A stretch of DNA of 33,345 bases from Sperchopsis tessellata (GCA_033557685.1 JAWQRN010000237.1:1-33345), one strand, 5' to 3'. Positions 1 through 13,500 are shown, numbered from the stretch's first letter. Numbers and translations are program-made. The notes: generated from the letters alone by a model not told the origin.

Positions 1-1073
1 GAGTGACCATGTAAACAGAAATAATACTATTGTTACATTCCTTAAACAGTAAGACCTGAATACCATTCAGGAAGACTCTTAGGGATTGTTGAAGGAGACT
101 TGAAAATATAATTGCTGTGGTAAAAGTTTATGAGTTGCCAAATGAAGAAAACCTGATGACAGAACTACAAATTATATGGCCATCAAAGTTTAACAGCTAA
201 AGTTGTATACTAAATATTTTTTAAACTTATCAAATTAAATTTTATAGCATGGTGCTGAATAAAATCACTTTCGAAATACTGTTTTTATAATACAAAAATG
301 GAGGGTATTTTTTAAAGAGATGTTGATATGGAAAATTATCAGCTCATGCAGTTTTTCAGAATAAATGCTGAAATGTCATCAAGCCCAACTAATTTTATAT
401 TAAATTTTAATTGCGAAGAAATTAAACCTTAATTATTAATAATAAATTCTAAATTCAAAGAATTAAGAATGTTTAAGAATGTATTTAATTTAAAATATAA
501 TTGCTCAGGAGAATAGTGAGATTTTCAACTTTAAAGTTTATTTTCGTTTGAATGTGTCGTTAGTTATTTTAGAACATATAAGAAAGTATCTTATATGTTA
601 TGTAGCCTAGCAGTAATCAGTGCTATTTATGGTAAATAAAATATGTTTAAAATCATAACTTCGGAACGGAAAATATATTGCGGAACAACTAAAATTATTT
701 ATATTGTTAAATTTAAATAACAAATTTATAACTAATTTTAACTTTTGTGAGAATAAAAAATATAAGTATGAAATATAAGTACTAGTTCTAAAGGGGCAGA
801 TTATTTGCTGACACTCTTTAATGTAACATTTATTTCTTTAATTCATAAAAACATTATTACAAGACTCGTAAAAATCAGTAAAAAAATGTTTTAGTTGAAA
901 CACAAATAACAAGTGAAGTTTCATAATACTGGTTGAAGATAAAATAAATATTGATGTTCATGAGTAACAAATTTTAATATCATCAATGATGACAGCAAAT
1001 CTTATAGAGATAGAATACTAGAATTACATTCGCTCTAGAGCTGGAATAAAATAAACAAGATCTCAGTACCATT

Positions 1074-1119
1074 GCTGAAAACTTGCTAATGGTCCTGCTG
1101 AAAACTTTCTAATGGTCCT
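1074..1119 (+). repeat. Tandem duplication of a 23-bp unit
   Basis: Two adjacent copies of GCTGAAAACTTGCTAATGG plus TCCT differ at one base (TTGCTAAT against TTTCTAAT). This is a simple local duplication with no evident function. Confidence 0.85.
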
Positions 1120-2263
1120 GATAACAAAACTAAGGATAAAGTTAATATAGTTTCTATCTAAGAAGAAGGTTAGTCAGTAGATGTCATAAACAAATGCTGC
1201 ATAATCCAAATGAATACACATACAATAAATCAAAATACGAAGATATTTTTCAAGATTTGTATTTGTTATGAAAAATGTAACATACGCCCTATACAGTGTC
1301 AAACACAAATCTCAGCCTCAGTTTGCAAAAGCATAACCTAATCTAGTCTTAAAAATATAGAAACATTGTTATTGAGAATAAAATGCCAACCATTTAGAGT
1401 ACAGATTTGAAATTATGCTGCACATCCTGACCATCCTAACAGTAGTGGTCTCATAATGATTAACAAATATCAATATTGATACAATGTACTCACCAATCAA
1501 AAGTAAAAATAGAACTTTTCAGACCTCATAAGATACATATACACAGATAAAGGGGAAGAATGGCTAAAATGCTGGACAAATTGGAATTTCTCAATGAGAT
1601 AGACATGATTGAGTATGAAAACAAGTAGGAGTATGTAGATACTATTCGAATAAATGGGCTGTTGATTTGTTGGAAAGGTTTTGAAGATGAAAGGCAAAGC
1701 AATGTGCATTATTAGACACAATCCATTTTAAAAAATTATGAGTGGAATACATTTTTTTTTAATATTCTAATTCTGAACCAAACAGGCTGGTACACTTGCT
1801 ACAAACAGTTTGGGATAGGATAATTATACATACCCCCTCCCCCCAGAAAATATCACCCTGTATATAATTTTCAATAATAATACTGCATTTTGGAAAAACT
1901 TACTAAGGCTATTGTGTTAAATGTAATGCAAAAATTCATTCCCTTCTAAAATAAATTTGAATTGTATAGCTCAACTTCAAATTGGAATTATTTTGAGGTG
2001 TTCCATTCATTTTCGAAGTTTGAAGGAACAATATTGATTTTGTAAAAAATATTTTTACATCTCAAATTAAAAAGAATCTGAACCATTATTTTCAAAGATG
2101 CCTTCATAATGTTCTTATTAGTCATCTGACGAAAAAAAAAATTTAATACTTTTTGATAGAAACCATAATATTTACCTTTCAGAAATTGCAATAAAATATA
2201 GGGAAGTCTGTTTAAAAAACCTAAGTAGCATATAACCCTTTTAACATTAAACTCCCGTTGTAT

Positions 2264-2287
2264 ATTATTTTATTTTATTTTATTTTT
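2264..2287 (+). repeat. (TTTTA)n microsatellite
   Basis: About four to five units of the pentamer TTTTA run through this AT-rich stretch. Related ATTTT-type runs occur near 21541-21565. Confidence 0.75.
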
Positions 2288-2870
2288 GTTACACAGACAA
2301 TTTAATACAATACAAATTTTGTTAAGAACATTGTTACATATGTGCATGTAAAGGAGATATTTCAAATGTGCAGATCATTAAACCAGTCTGTATTGAAGAT
2401 CAAGCATAATACATTAGCCAGTATACATAGTGTTTCTGAGTACCGTCCATGGCTTCTTGGTCATTTATTTTAACCTTTAACCTAGCTTCCTCAGTACAGA
2501 GCAGTAAAAGGTTTAATTTCTAATAAATATAATTGTTTTTTTTTTAAATGGGCCTATTTTGTTGTGTTGGCACACCATAGGACATTTGCTGTGAGGTGTA
2601 GTAAACTCTTCTTCATCTAGAATCAGTCTATTATAATGTGGGCCACAAGTATGTCAGGATGGGATAGTTACCTATCCAAGTACAGACCAAGTGGCACCTT
2701 CCTTATCAGTCACAAGTAATGAAGCTGTAATGAAGCCCAGCTAATCTATGAGTATTACTTGTTCATTACATTCCATTTTCTACTAAAATTTTATTTGCTA
2801 ATTATAAATTGTATGGTAGTCATGTTTTCTGTTTTCTATTCGTAACTTTATAATGTGGCAAACCTACGTT

Positions 2871-2907
2871 TTAATGCATTCACTACGGATGACGCCAATT
2901 GGTGCCA
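2871..2907. mobile_element. Possible piggyBac-like transposon end
   Basis: A TTAA tetramer is followed by TGCATTCACTACGGATGACG and then CCAATTGGTGCC. The near-palindrome TGACGCCAATTGGTGCCA just inside a TTAA resembles the subterminal hairpins of some piggyBac-like elements. A partner end is not clear: CAGTGAATGTGTTTA near 3700-3714 is only a weak match. The reading frame at 3003-3215 downstream has no domain I recognise. Confidence 0.25.
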
Positions 2908-5900
2908 CTCTCATTTTATCTCATATGCTTATGATATTTGGCAGTTGAAACTAAACGTCGTAATACCAGCATGTAGATAGAGGTTCAATTTGTGTGTAGT
3001 TTATGATTTTCATTTTGGTCATACTTCTGATAGATTTTAAAATGTGTGACTCAAATAAAAATCAGCCTGGTCATTTGGGCACAAAAAAGAGAAAAATATG
3101 GATGAATTCCGTGACTCCTGCACTAAATTCATGTAAAATCCTTGTTTATGATGGACTCGCTTATAATAGATTTTTGCCTATAAAGACTAATAGTCATTAT
3201 TCTGGCCCATTATAAGCAGAGTTGTTCAGTACATCCCCAAAATTCACGCGATACAAATTGACATGACTCAATCGCAAGCAGTGTTTTCTATTGAGATAAC
3301 AATTACAGTTTTGTCATATGTCAGTGCGCGCAGTGCGCTTCCTTTATGAGTATTATAAAATGCTTGAAATTAAAAAATTTATTTATGTGTTTTGTCCATT
3401 ATAAACGCATTTTAGTGTATATTGCTCTAATAAAAATAAAAAAAGACCTTTTCGTTATGCTGTCTTTAATTTTTGAATAAAAAAACTACATCAAACTAAT
3501 CATAGTTGACGACGTTTGTTATTTTTAAAAAATATTTGTATGTGCGTATGTCTCCAGTTGGGGTTTATTCTTAAAATATACATTTATCATGTATTTTGCC
3601 TAATATAAACAACATTTAATGTGTAAAATCATAGAACATCACATTTTTTAACCTAATATGTGGCGTACCTGGTAATCTCATCTAGTTTTTGATAAACAGT
3701 GAATGTGTTTATATTGTTATATATGGTTATTTGTATCTATGTCCAAGCTGAACTAATAATGACTAGCTCCTACCACGTTCAGGCCATATTTCCAAAAACC
3801 TATACTGGTCACCAAGTCTTGCAAATATGGAAGAATTAGATAATATGATAGATCTTATGATCTATTCTGTATCATTGAGAATCCGTCTAGAATGAACCTT
3901 AGAATGTCATACACTGAACATTGTCCAGTTTACAAAGCTGTTGCTCGCATGACTTTAATAAGCTGTAAGCACGCAGTGTGAGTAGCTGTTTCTCTCGTAC
4001 ACTAAAACATATTTTATACTTATACAGAGTGCTCACTAACAACATGATGATAGGACATAATATTCACTGTATATCCCCACTCTCCACCAATTACTTTATA
4101 TTTTTTAGTGAAAGACAGTGAATACCAAACCATACTACAACCAATCTGAGCCTTATGCAGTCACTCAGTCCTGTTGAAATCATTCTTACGTAGGGTTATC
4201 ATCACATTGCCATTGAGTAGTATGTACATCAGTAATAAGTACTCAGAAAGATTATTGGAAGAAACTTAGATGTTACTATTCCAGAAATATAAAAATATAG
4301 TTATAATTTTTAATGGAATGTGCCCTTCAAAAGTTGGATAGATCAATAAGGAATTATTAATTGCTAATCTTTTTAATGGCTATCGAGAAGTGTCCATAGA
4401 AACCAACTCTATGCCAAGATATTGCTATTTTAATGTTGCTAACTAAAAAAATTCTAATTACACCAAGACAAAAGAGTTATTTATTTTAAGAATGTACTTA
4501 ATATCTTTGATTATCAAACATTATTAAAAATACTTCATAGTAATTCCTACTTGATAAAAAGTCTAAATTTACGAAATTGTACGCTTCGACATTTATTTTC
4601 TGTTTGCTATAAATTTGATCTAGCTATTGCGTAGGCCTTTATTATTGTGGAATATACAAGATATATACCTATGTACAACTAGTTATAAGTTCAAAAAAAG
4701 GATTGCCTATGCTGTATAAACAGAATAAATTTTTAGAGTTTTACAAAAAAGTGTGAATTTGGCTTTGATAAAATGCAAAATTTGGTTTCTATAATCAAAT
4801 CATGATATTATACCAGTGACAAGACATGTGACATACCGACTATCTTATTTCGTGCATCAATAAATCAAATGCTTTCACAATCGTAAATGTCTACTGCAAA
4901 AAATATGGAGAATATTTTTAATGTTTTTATATTAAGTATACATATGTAGAATGTGATAAGAATGAATATAATATTTATATTTTAAAATACAATTAAAATG
5001 ATTTTATAAAAGGATGTGTTTCTTATGCCTCTTCACCGAATATTTCTAGTAATAAAAATTGGCTTCAAAAGTGCAAAATAGATGTTAAATGTAAAAGTAA
5101 AAAAGAAGAATTAGCAATTTTACTACTGAAAAAAATAGTATTACTTTTAAAACTACAATGCCACTACTAAGAGGTTTCCGAGTGATCAGCAGTAATTAAA
5201 TGTCAAAAGACTTATTTATGAACAAAATAATGTCTGCTTACTGCCAAATATTTGCTTCCCTGGTTGTGAGTTACAATGTGAATAGCCATTACTGACAATT
5301 ACCATCATTAACCAAAAATATATCTATCATTTCTTTGTCGAGTCTGTGAGTGACTTTGAATTATTTCTTCTTTATATTAATGAAACTACCTTATAGATGT
5401 TTTATCGCACAGTATTTTAATCATTTATTCTATACATTCACTGTAAATGAAAAGTTAAATTTTTGTTGTTTTATATAATTCTCGCTATTTTTATTAAGTA
5501 GGCAACCTCCCTAAACAACATTGGAGATTTATTGAACTACAATTAAGTAGAGACAAATTTACATGCTGATCATGTTGCGTTCTCACACAATTATAAATTT
5601 TCATGTTGATTTATAAATAGTGTAAGTTTGTCATGTGCATTTAGATGAAACTGTTTACTGCAATTAAATTATGAGGTCATGCTACTGCACAAGTTTACAT
5701 GCTCATATTCTTTAAATTTTAGTTAATCACATCCTCCCATAAATTTTCTATACTGATTCCAAAGAGTGATTAATCAAATGCGATATAGGTATAATATTAC
5801 ACACTTATTTTTTTGTAGTTATTTTAAACTAAACTACAAATTTTTTAAAGATTTTGTACATATACAGTATTTACTAAATTCTGAGCTTAAAATATATTCT

Positions 5901-7168
5901 ACATAGAATTTCTATAAATTTATTTTATTTTTATTTAATACTATTGGTCTACTGCATCTGATAGATTTTTTAAATTTCTATATTTATTAGCTAAATGTTT
6001 CAAATCAAATAATGAAAATCTAATTTTGCTTACTTTCTCATTTTGAGCTTTCCTACTACATTTTTTTTGTAATTCCATGCATATTTTTAAGATTTACTAT
6101 TTGAAGCATCAGAAGGATCTATTTTTATGAATTACTTTTTTTGATGTTCAAACATATGCATACATGTTTATAGCACCTTTTTCATCTATATGAAAGTCTC
6201 GTCATTCTGTTGAATTCATAAAAAATGTTTTTCTGTAAATTCTATAAAAACTGGTGTATTCATATTTCTTCTCATTATTTTTTTATCTTTTGTGTTTAAT
6301 TTCCCAGATAATTATGGATAGTTTCGCTAAAAATTTTTCAAATTTTCTCTTTAATTATTATTACAGCATTCTATATGATATTCTTTTCACCGTATAAATT
6401 CTTTTAAATGTAATTTAATATTTTGAATAAAATTCATATTTCGAGTATTGTAGACCAGTTTTACAGTAAATAAATGTTCTTATTTTTTTTTCAAAATACA
6501 GTATTATTTTCTAGGTACAATTTTTTAATACCTTTTTGCTCCAATTATAATTTATTTTCTATTAATAAACTGAAGAACTCTGCTTTAACTAATTTAAATA
6601 GTAGACTAATATGTATATTGTAAGAATAAATTTATATTAATTTAAATTATGACAGAATGCTAACATTATTAGACAATTATCATTGAATTTTTATTTAGTT
6701 CTATAAATACATCTATCCGCTTTATTGATTTTTGTTTAATATCTTCCTATTTCCCATTTAATTTTCTCTACAGAATGTTAAATTGCTACAGAAATATAGA
6801 AAATGTATGTATAGTTTAGCTATATCTATTTGTTTTAGTTTATATAGTGTTAGTGAAATAGCCGAAATAGCATATAATTAATGATAAATTAATTATAGTA
6901 GTAATTTTTTAAATTTGCAACTTGAATTCGGAAACGGAAAAGTATTTAATGTCCTTTTTTCGTGATTGGTGGTATGTTTCGCTCTAACGTATATATCCAT
7001 CTCCCGCACAGCACTCTAGCACAGTATTCTCCACCTAAAAGATTCGTTACATAAAGGCCAGAATACACTGGGTGAATCGATCTCTTACTCACACAGCTAC
7101 CGTACCGATACCCCTCTCTCCCCTCGCCTACATGCGTTTGGTTACGCTGTTCAATATAGCAAGAAAGT

Positions 7169-7177
7169 CAAAATGGC
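7169..7177 (-). promoter_or_regulatory. YY1/Pho-type site
   Basis: CAAAATGGC on the + strand reads GCCATTTTG on the - strand, matching the core of the YY1/Pleiohomeotic consensus. The identical 9-mer occurs again at 7350-7358. Confidence 0.45.
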
Positions 7178-7349
7178 ATACGTTGTTAGTACAGTGGTAT
7201 CAATAAATAAGTGATTGTAACATAAAATTGTGCAGGGTGTAATAAGCTAACCTACAATTTGATTTTAAAAAATACTTATTTATTAAGTATAGAATTCAAT
7301 TTTAAAAGTGAAAATTGCGTACGTTTGAACTCTACCGTACCAGGGAAGA

Positions 7350-7358
7350 CAAAATGGC
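7350..7358 (-). promoter_or_regulatory. YY1/Pho-type site
   Basis: Second identical CAAAATGGC, 181 bp downstream of the first. YY1-type sites are known to sit around the transcription starts of housekeeping genes. The ATG inside this site also opens a two-codon upstream frame if the leader covers it. Confidence 0.45.
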
Positions 7359-7362
7359 GTGA
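7354..7362 (+). other. Minimal upstream ORF (ATG-GCG-stop)
   Basis: ATGGCGTGA in an ACAAAATGG context, ahead of the Chd1 start. If the transcript begins upstream, this two-codon frame could dampen initiation at 7541. The transcript start is unknown, so its presence in mRNA is inference. Confidence 0.35.
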
Positions 7363-7442
7363 GATCTTGAACTCTAACAAGCAGAGATTTTAAAAGTTGG
7401 ATTTATTGAAGCTATTTATTTGTTTTCGCGATATTTTACGTT

Positions 7443-7505
7443 ATGGTCTGTTTTTTAAACGTTGTGTGGTTCAATTCATTGTATTATGTAACAATTTCCA
7501 TGTAG
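7443..7505 (+). other. Upstream ORF of 20 codons plus stop
   Basis: A frame from ATGGTCTGT to TAG ends 35 bases before the Chd1 ATG. It has no similarity I can name. It may only be a chance frame, but it lies where the 5' leader must run if exon 1 is correct. Confidence 0.3.
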
Positions 7506-7540
7506 CATAAAGAAGATATACCAAAGAAAAGCTACTCAAA

Positions 7541-7549
7541 ATGCCATCG
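7541..7549 (+). CDS. Chd1: Chd1 coding exon 1 (Met-Pro-Ser)
   Basis: The ATG lies in an insect-like CAAAATG context. Three codons are followed by donor GTAAGT at 7550 (phase 0). Joining to 23367 gives MPSGEEHSESENSGSGSD, a typical acidic Ser-rich CHD1 start. No other upstream exon with a phase-0 donor and a good ATG was obvious, but a 9-base coding exon cannot be proven from sequence alone. The 5' leader continues upstream of this exon. Confidence 0.72.
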
Positions 7550-10500
7550 GTAAGTATTAATTATTTTTATGTAATTTAAGGCCTTTTTTAATATGAAACC
7601 ATCGTTTTAATGCTTTTTAGGATTCTTTCTAGGTCCTGCCTCAATGTGAATTCAAGGGCGTGGCTACATTTCTTGTAACATAATATTCAATCTTTCTCTG
7701 TATTGTATTGTTTACAAGTGGTTTTTCTTAATTTTAACCCCCTAGCAAGGAGTGTTCCACAGGTTTCTTCATTTCTGGTGAATTTAGAGGCTCCAAAGAA
7801 CGTATTAGGCACAAAATTTTGAATTTTTGAGATGTACCCTTTTTAGCTATTTGAGCTTGAAGTTTGATGTTTTTCGCTTTATAACCTCACTTACACATTC
7901 TTCCCTTCAAATTCAATGTTCCTGTGCCCTTTAAACCTTTAATTTTCTTTGTTCTTTGGGTTTGTGCAATAGTATGTACATGGGCCCTTCAGGACTTCAG
8001 TTTTTATCATTTTACCACTTTTCGGCTTTCAGTTTGCCCCCTGAGAACTGGTCTCTGTAACAGTGTACTCTACCACCTTCCCCGTATTGTAGATTTTATA
8101 GTTTATGCTAGTTTATTGTGGTGAGCACTAGTTTTCATTAATTTACACTTGACTTTCGCAGCATTTCACACATTTGTTCACAGAAGGGTTGTATTCGATT
8201 CCACATTGATCCAGTGTCATTGATTAATATCTCCAAATATAGCCTTACGGGGTTTTTCTACTTGTATTCCATATTATTTTTACATCCTTTCTTAGTTCTT
8301 GTGGTTGTCATTTTCTTAACGGTGGACAATTTGGGAAAACACCCTCTATCTCCTTATTATAGGCCACTTACGGCAGGTGTGTTTTATTTTCGTACATGTG
8401 ACTATTACTGATTTTGATCAATTAAACTCGAGATGATTTTAGAAGTTATGTATAAAAAAAGGTTGTAAAAAAACTGATCTGTTCATAAACAATAAACAAA
8501 TACATGTCAAAATATATACATCTATATATGTATGCTTTTTACTTATGTTGTAATTTGTTTGTTGTGTCCCTTTCCAGGTAGCTAACATAATGGGATTTTA
8601 AATATATTTTCTATTGTATATTTTCTTAGTAAAGGATGTATTTTTAGGTTTAAAAAATCCTTCAGAATTTTGGTACATGGACAACGACTACGTGATCCCT
8701 AACGTATAATTTGAAAACATGATGAAAATGGGTAGATATCAAGGCTGTCTTATACATATTGATATCATTCTATATTGATTTATGAGTAGTGTATCCATAT
8801 CAGTTTTGATTTGTATAAAACATAACATAATATGGAGCCCTATATAGATGTTTAAAAAATTAAGAATATCTTTATAGAAGGTATATTATAATATTCTAAA
8901 AATATGAAATTTTTAAAGCTTAACTTAAATCTACAAGTAAAAAAGAAGTTTTTGTAAGGATGATTGATCTTAAACCTTGTTGACATTTTCAGATTTTCTT
9001 GATTTTGACAGCATAATGTAAAATTTCGGGTTTAATTTTGGAAAATGTACACATTAAATTTCATCTTGCTTCTACATTATCAAAATATACTAAAACTGAA
9101 AGGGTAGTATATTTGTAGAATTTTTCATTTGCTTTTAAAAATTGATCAATTTCTATTGACATGTGGTCCACAGATACAAGAACCTCTTGGTGTTTTAGGA
9201 TAGGTTTATCTTAAACATAACGATCTAAAATGACAGTTATGTTGATTAAGAATTTGTTGCTTCCTTGGCCGTACATGAATGTGTTATTTTAAAATTTGAT
9301 AAATCAAATATCGAGCAAACAGGCCAAGTCAATATATTAAATACAGAAATGAACTATGTATCTCAAAATTATGGGAAACAAACCGAATTGCAGTGGACAC
9401 GTGTTTCTGTCATTAAGATGTCATCAGTACTGCTCTTGTTAATAATTAGCTGTACCCCACGTACGAATACATATTTCATTCCTTGTATATATGCTTTGAG
9501 ATTGTAAGTGAGCATATTATGAGAGGTATCGCAATGTTGCAATTGAATGATCATTACGCTAATTAGATATTAATCTATACAAAATTGCCATTTTCACATT
9601 AGAATAAGAATTTGTTGGTTTCTTGCCGGTAATGAATGTGTTATTTTAATATTAAAATAACATAGTTATGTTGATTATCTATGAAAAATAAATATTTTAT
9701 TTAGCCTTCTATTTAAAAAAATGTTTTCTTGACCCATCATTTAATATTAATGGTTATAGAATTTTAATTTTGTTTATGAATCAAGTTACATTTTTTAGTA
9801 GATAATTTGAGATGTGGTGGTATAAGGTTACAATTTCAGATGCTAATATTCTTTAAAATCATTTACCTTATTGGATATTTTCAGCCAATGTAAATCGACC
9901 ATAATAAGAAATAAAGTTATTTCTAATAAAAGATATTTTACACTGTTTTAGTGATTTAAACAAGTATTATCTGTATACAGTCAAAGCCCTTGGTGTGAAT
10001 TTTAAATCAAGAGAGTATAGATTAATCATTATAGAAACTTTTGTTAAATTTTACACTTTGTGACTAATCTATTAAAATCTTTATTTGGATCAAATTTGTC
10101 AATTTTAAGCAACTGTTTTTGTTGCAATTTTCTTCAATATTATGTACCTTCATATTAATGTTCTCTATATCCAATTTTAAAATTGATGGAAGAAGTATTA
10201 AAAGTATTGCAGTAATTTTATTTTCTATTCTTAAGGTTAAATTAAGGTTGAAAATATTTCGACAAGATTTTATAAGGTTTGTTCTCATTTCATCTTTTGT
10301 CAACGGAGCAGATTTTTCCATCTTAGGTCTAACGTTTTTGGCAAGCACCTCCGGACAAAAAATACAAACTATGTTAATTTTTGAACTTGATTTCATTTAA
10401 TTAAGTAATAGTTCTTGCTAACAAAAATGTAATTAATGTTACTTGTCTGCATTAAAAACCACTTTTAATTGCACTTTATTTCATTCCTGAATATATTTAC

Positions 10501-13500
10501 AAACACAAATGAAAATGTATTGAAAATCTGTTTAAAATCACAGCAAATGTGTTATGAACAAAAATGACAATAGGAGTTTAATTTGAAAGTGGAACAAAGG
10601 GTGAATTAAAACCTTCAAAAAAACGCCTATATTACAATGGATAAATTCATTACTTAATAGTAGCAAATTATGATGCAAACTGGGAAATAAACTTGATTTC
10701 AGCTTATGCCCATTTTAACACCTGTAGTAATTATATACCTGGTCATTCAAGTTTGAACCAGTCTTCAAGGCATAGAAATACCGTACTGTAGGCCCTAACT
10801 ATAGAAACGTAAATAATTTGTATCACCATTGGGATCAAAGTTGTGTTAAGTATATAAGATAACTGCAAAGAGACCTTTATGGTTTTCATTAGTGCTTCTA
10901 GTATTTCATTGCATAAGCTGTTTAAGTGTTATAAGTGTTACCTTAATCATAAGGGACTGAACACACTGTTATGAAATTTAAACAGATCTTTAAGACTGTG
11001 AGGATGGTTGTGGGATCCTGACATCCAACCACTAGCAGAGATAACCAATTTTGAAAAAAAAAACACCTACAAAGGGCAAAGAAAACTAAGACTTCATAAA
11101 GAGGTGAAATTGTAGAAGAATAGCTATGATCAATAGGAATCTCTTAATTTACTTTTTATTTACAGTTGTAAGAAAAAGTTGATATACAATAAGGCTCAAT
11201 ATTTCCTTACTTTTAGACTTTTACCTTTGAAAAAATGCTTCTAAAGAATAGTATGTATTAACTAACTGGTGATGGGATATGATTTATCGTTTGTAGAAAG
11301 CTATGAACATTTAATTTCAGTTTCTTTATCATATCGCTAATTCATAAATCTCAACATATTTTCTGTCGAAGCATTAATGTACTATTATAGTCTTCAGATT
11401 TAATTACAATAACTTTAAAACTCATCTCAATTAACCTTGCACATGGTAAGTCCATTCAACGCTACCATAACACTACAATTTTTTTAGCCTCGTCAGGACA
11501 CCCAGGCACCTAGTAATATAACTACTCTACATTATTCTGATAGGTCTATTTGTACCTATGTTAGTCTTATTAATACCTACTAGTTGTGCAATCAGTAACC
11601 TTTCAACAGCCTAGGTTATTTCATGTTTTAAGTATATTAATTTATTTACAAAGTATTAATATTTTAAGCCTAAGCAACCCTGTCGCTTGAAGTAATGTAA
11701 AAAATGTTGTCTCATAGTAGTTTGTTTAATCTTTTGTGCAAACGATAAAGGACATACATTTAATTTACAATTATTTTTCTAATGGTAAGATATCTATTGA
11801 ACATTTTCTATTAGTTCCTTTATAATTATTAAGCCTCAAATTATCTCTTTTTTCAAGAATCAATGAAGCTATTACTTCATGAAAGTATTACCTATGTTTT
11901 CATAGTTTTGAGACTTAAAAAAAATCTTTGCTTTATGACATTTAATTGTATATTATTTATACCCTACTCATATATTACAGTTCTGCATTTTTGCTCGAGT
12001 TATAATGGTTTTTTACTTTATGTTGTAAACGCCAGGTTTAGGCAGTAGTTTAGGGGTTACTAATTAAAGAAAACTTTGTAGTTTTTAATTGAAAAGTTTT
12101 CCTAGCTGTCCAAGAAAGACCAAATTCATTATGTCTAGGTCTGACTATGTTTGTTGAATTGACTATAATTTTGAGTATTCGAATGCCATCTAGCACTGGT
12201 TACATATTAAGAATTGTCAAAATAAGATTATACCTTCGTTTGCTTTTAGTTTCAATCACCAATAATTAGACATCAAATATCTTAATCAATGAAACTCTTT
12301 TAGAGATAAAAATAGAGTTAATATATTCATAAAACTAGATTAGTACATTTTAGAACAACTACTTTAAAAACTGATTGTTTATTATTATCTTTATACTATT
12401 AAAGTAATTCATGACGAATTGTTAAATAATAGATATATTTCATAAAATTGTTTGTTTGTTTTTGGTATACTATGAATTATTTTTAAACAAATATGTTCCT
12501 CTATATGTTTGTATATAACATTAATAGGAATGATCACTAGTTAATATCTAACGCTAGATATAAAACATTAATGGAATAATTATCTGTCACGAAGATAAGA
12601 GTATAGATCGGATTAAATATAATAATTGAATAACAATTATTTGGCAAATTCTACAAATATGTTTGTCACCTAATTATCACTTGTGTGAATTTCATTTATC
12701 TTGAATAAATAATTATTACGTTATATGTTGATTATTTAGGATCTTTAACATGCAAATCCGCGTTAAATTTTAATTGGGGTGTTCTGTGATAATATCTACT
12801 AATATCTTATTATTTTAATATGAAACAAATGAATGTTGTTTCCGGGTGGAAACCGTGCAGTGAATTCATTTATTGAAGTAACATCATTCGCCTTGAAAAT
12901 GTCCCTTGCGACAGTGGACGAAACGTCGGCACTTGTCAGAGCCTCTACACGGTTTCCACCCGGAAACAACATTCATACAGATACTAACCGTGGAAGTCTA
13001 TTACATGAAACAAATCAATTTCTTGAGAAAGTAATTCAAGTAAAAGCGGGATTTTTTATTTTTATATGTTTATAAATGAAAATAAATAAAAGTGCGCACT
13101 TGTTATTCAAACAAGACAGCTAATTGTTATAAGATTTATGTATTTACAGATACAGTATATTATTGTTTTTACAGTTGCGTGACATTGATAGTTGACATTT
13201 GAATCGCTGAAAAGAACACTAAATGAAAAAATTGATGTATATGTGGGAATGCTTGTTTACGAATACTAGAAATTCAGAACTTAATTACAAGTAAGGTAAT
13301 AAACTGAATGTTTTCTAAAAGTTGATAGTAATGTGGTAGTGGCTAGTTCTGGAGTTTTTTCAATCATGAATAATTTTATCGATGTGTGATAATTTATTAA
13401 ATTATTAATTAATAATTTATGAAACGATTAATCAATTATTACTCAAAGTGTTAATCGTTGATTTATATAAAAAAATTAACCCTTTTAATGCCAAGTTCTA

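Larger units (their letters stand above)
1..6940. other. AT-rich intergenic region, no supported gene
   Basis: Upstream of the Chd1 promoter. Reading frames here are short, rich in Phe, Ile, Lys and Asn, and show no recognisable domain. Apart from the small repeats and a possible transposon end listed separately, I see nothing definite. A stop-free run at about 97-200 ending ELQIIWPSKFNS could be the tail of an upstream gene or a retrocopy, but it lacks a clear splice acceptor. Confidence 0.5.
6941..7540 (+). promoter_or_regulatory. Likely Chd1 promoter and 5' leader
   Basis: Base composition changes here: GC and CG dinucleotides become visibly more common (for example CCCCTCTCTCCCCTCGCC near 7110) than in the AT-rich flanks. 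The block ends at the inferred Chd1 start codon and contains two YY1/Pho-type sites. No convincing TATA box is seen, as expected for a housekeeping gene. The exact transcription start cannot be placed from sequence. Confidence 0.5.

Noticed and set aside
97..200. Stop-free run ending VKVYELPNEENLMTELQIIWPSKFNS that reads like the end of a protein
   Set aside because: A stop lies just upstream, no good splice acceptor fits its frame, and I recognise no domain. It could be a last exon or retrocopy, but cannot be supported.
3003..3215. 70-codon frame next to the possible piggyBac-like end
   Set aside because: No recognisable transposase motif, and length is within chance for this window.
12833..13075. 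80-codon frame starting MLFPGGNRAVNSF
   Set aside because: It lies across the foldback element and its flank; the inverted arms explain the mirrored PPGN and FPGGN wording.
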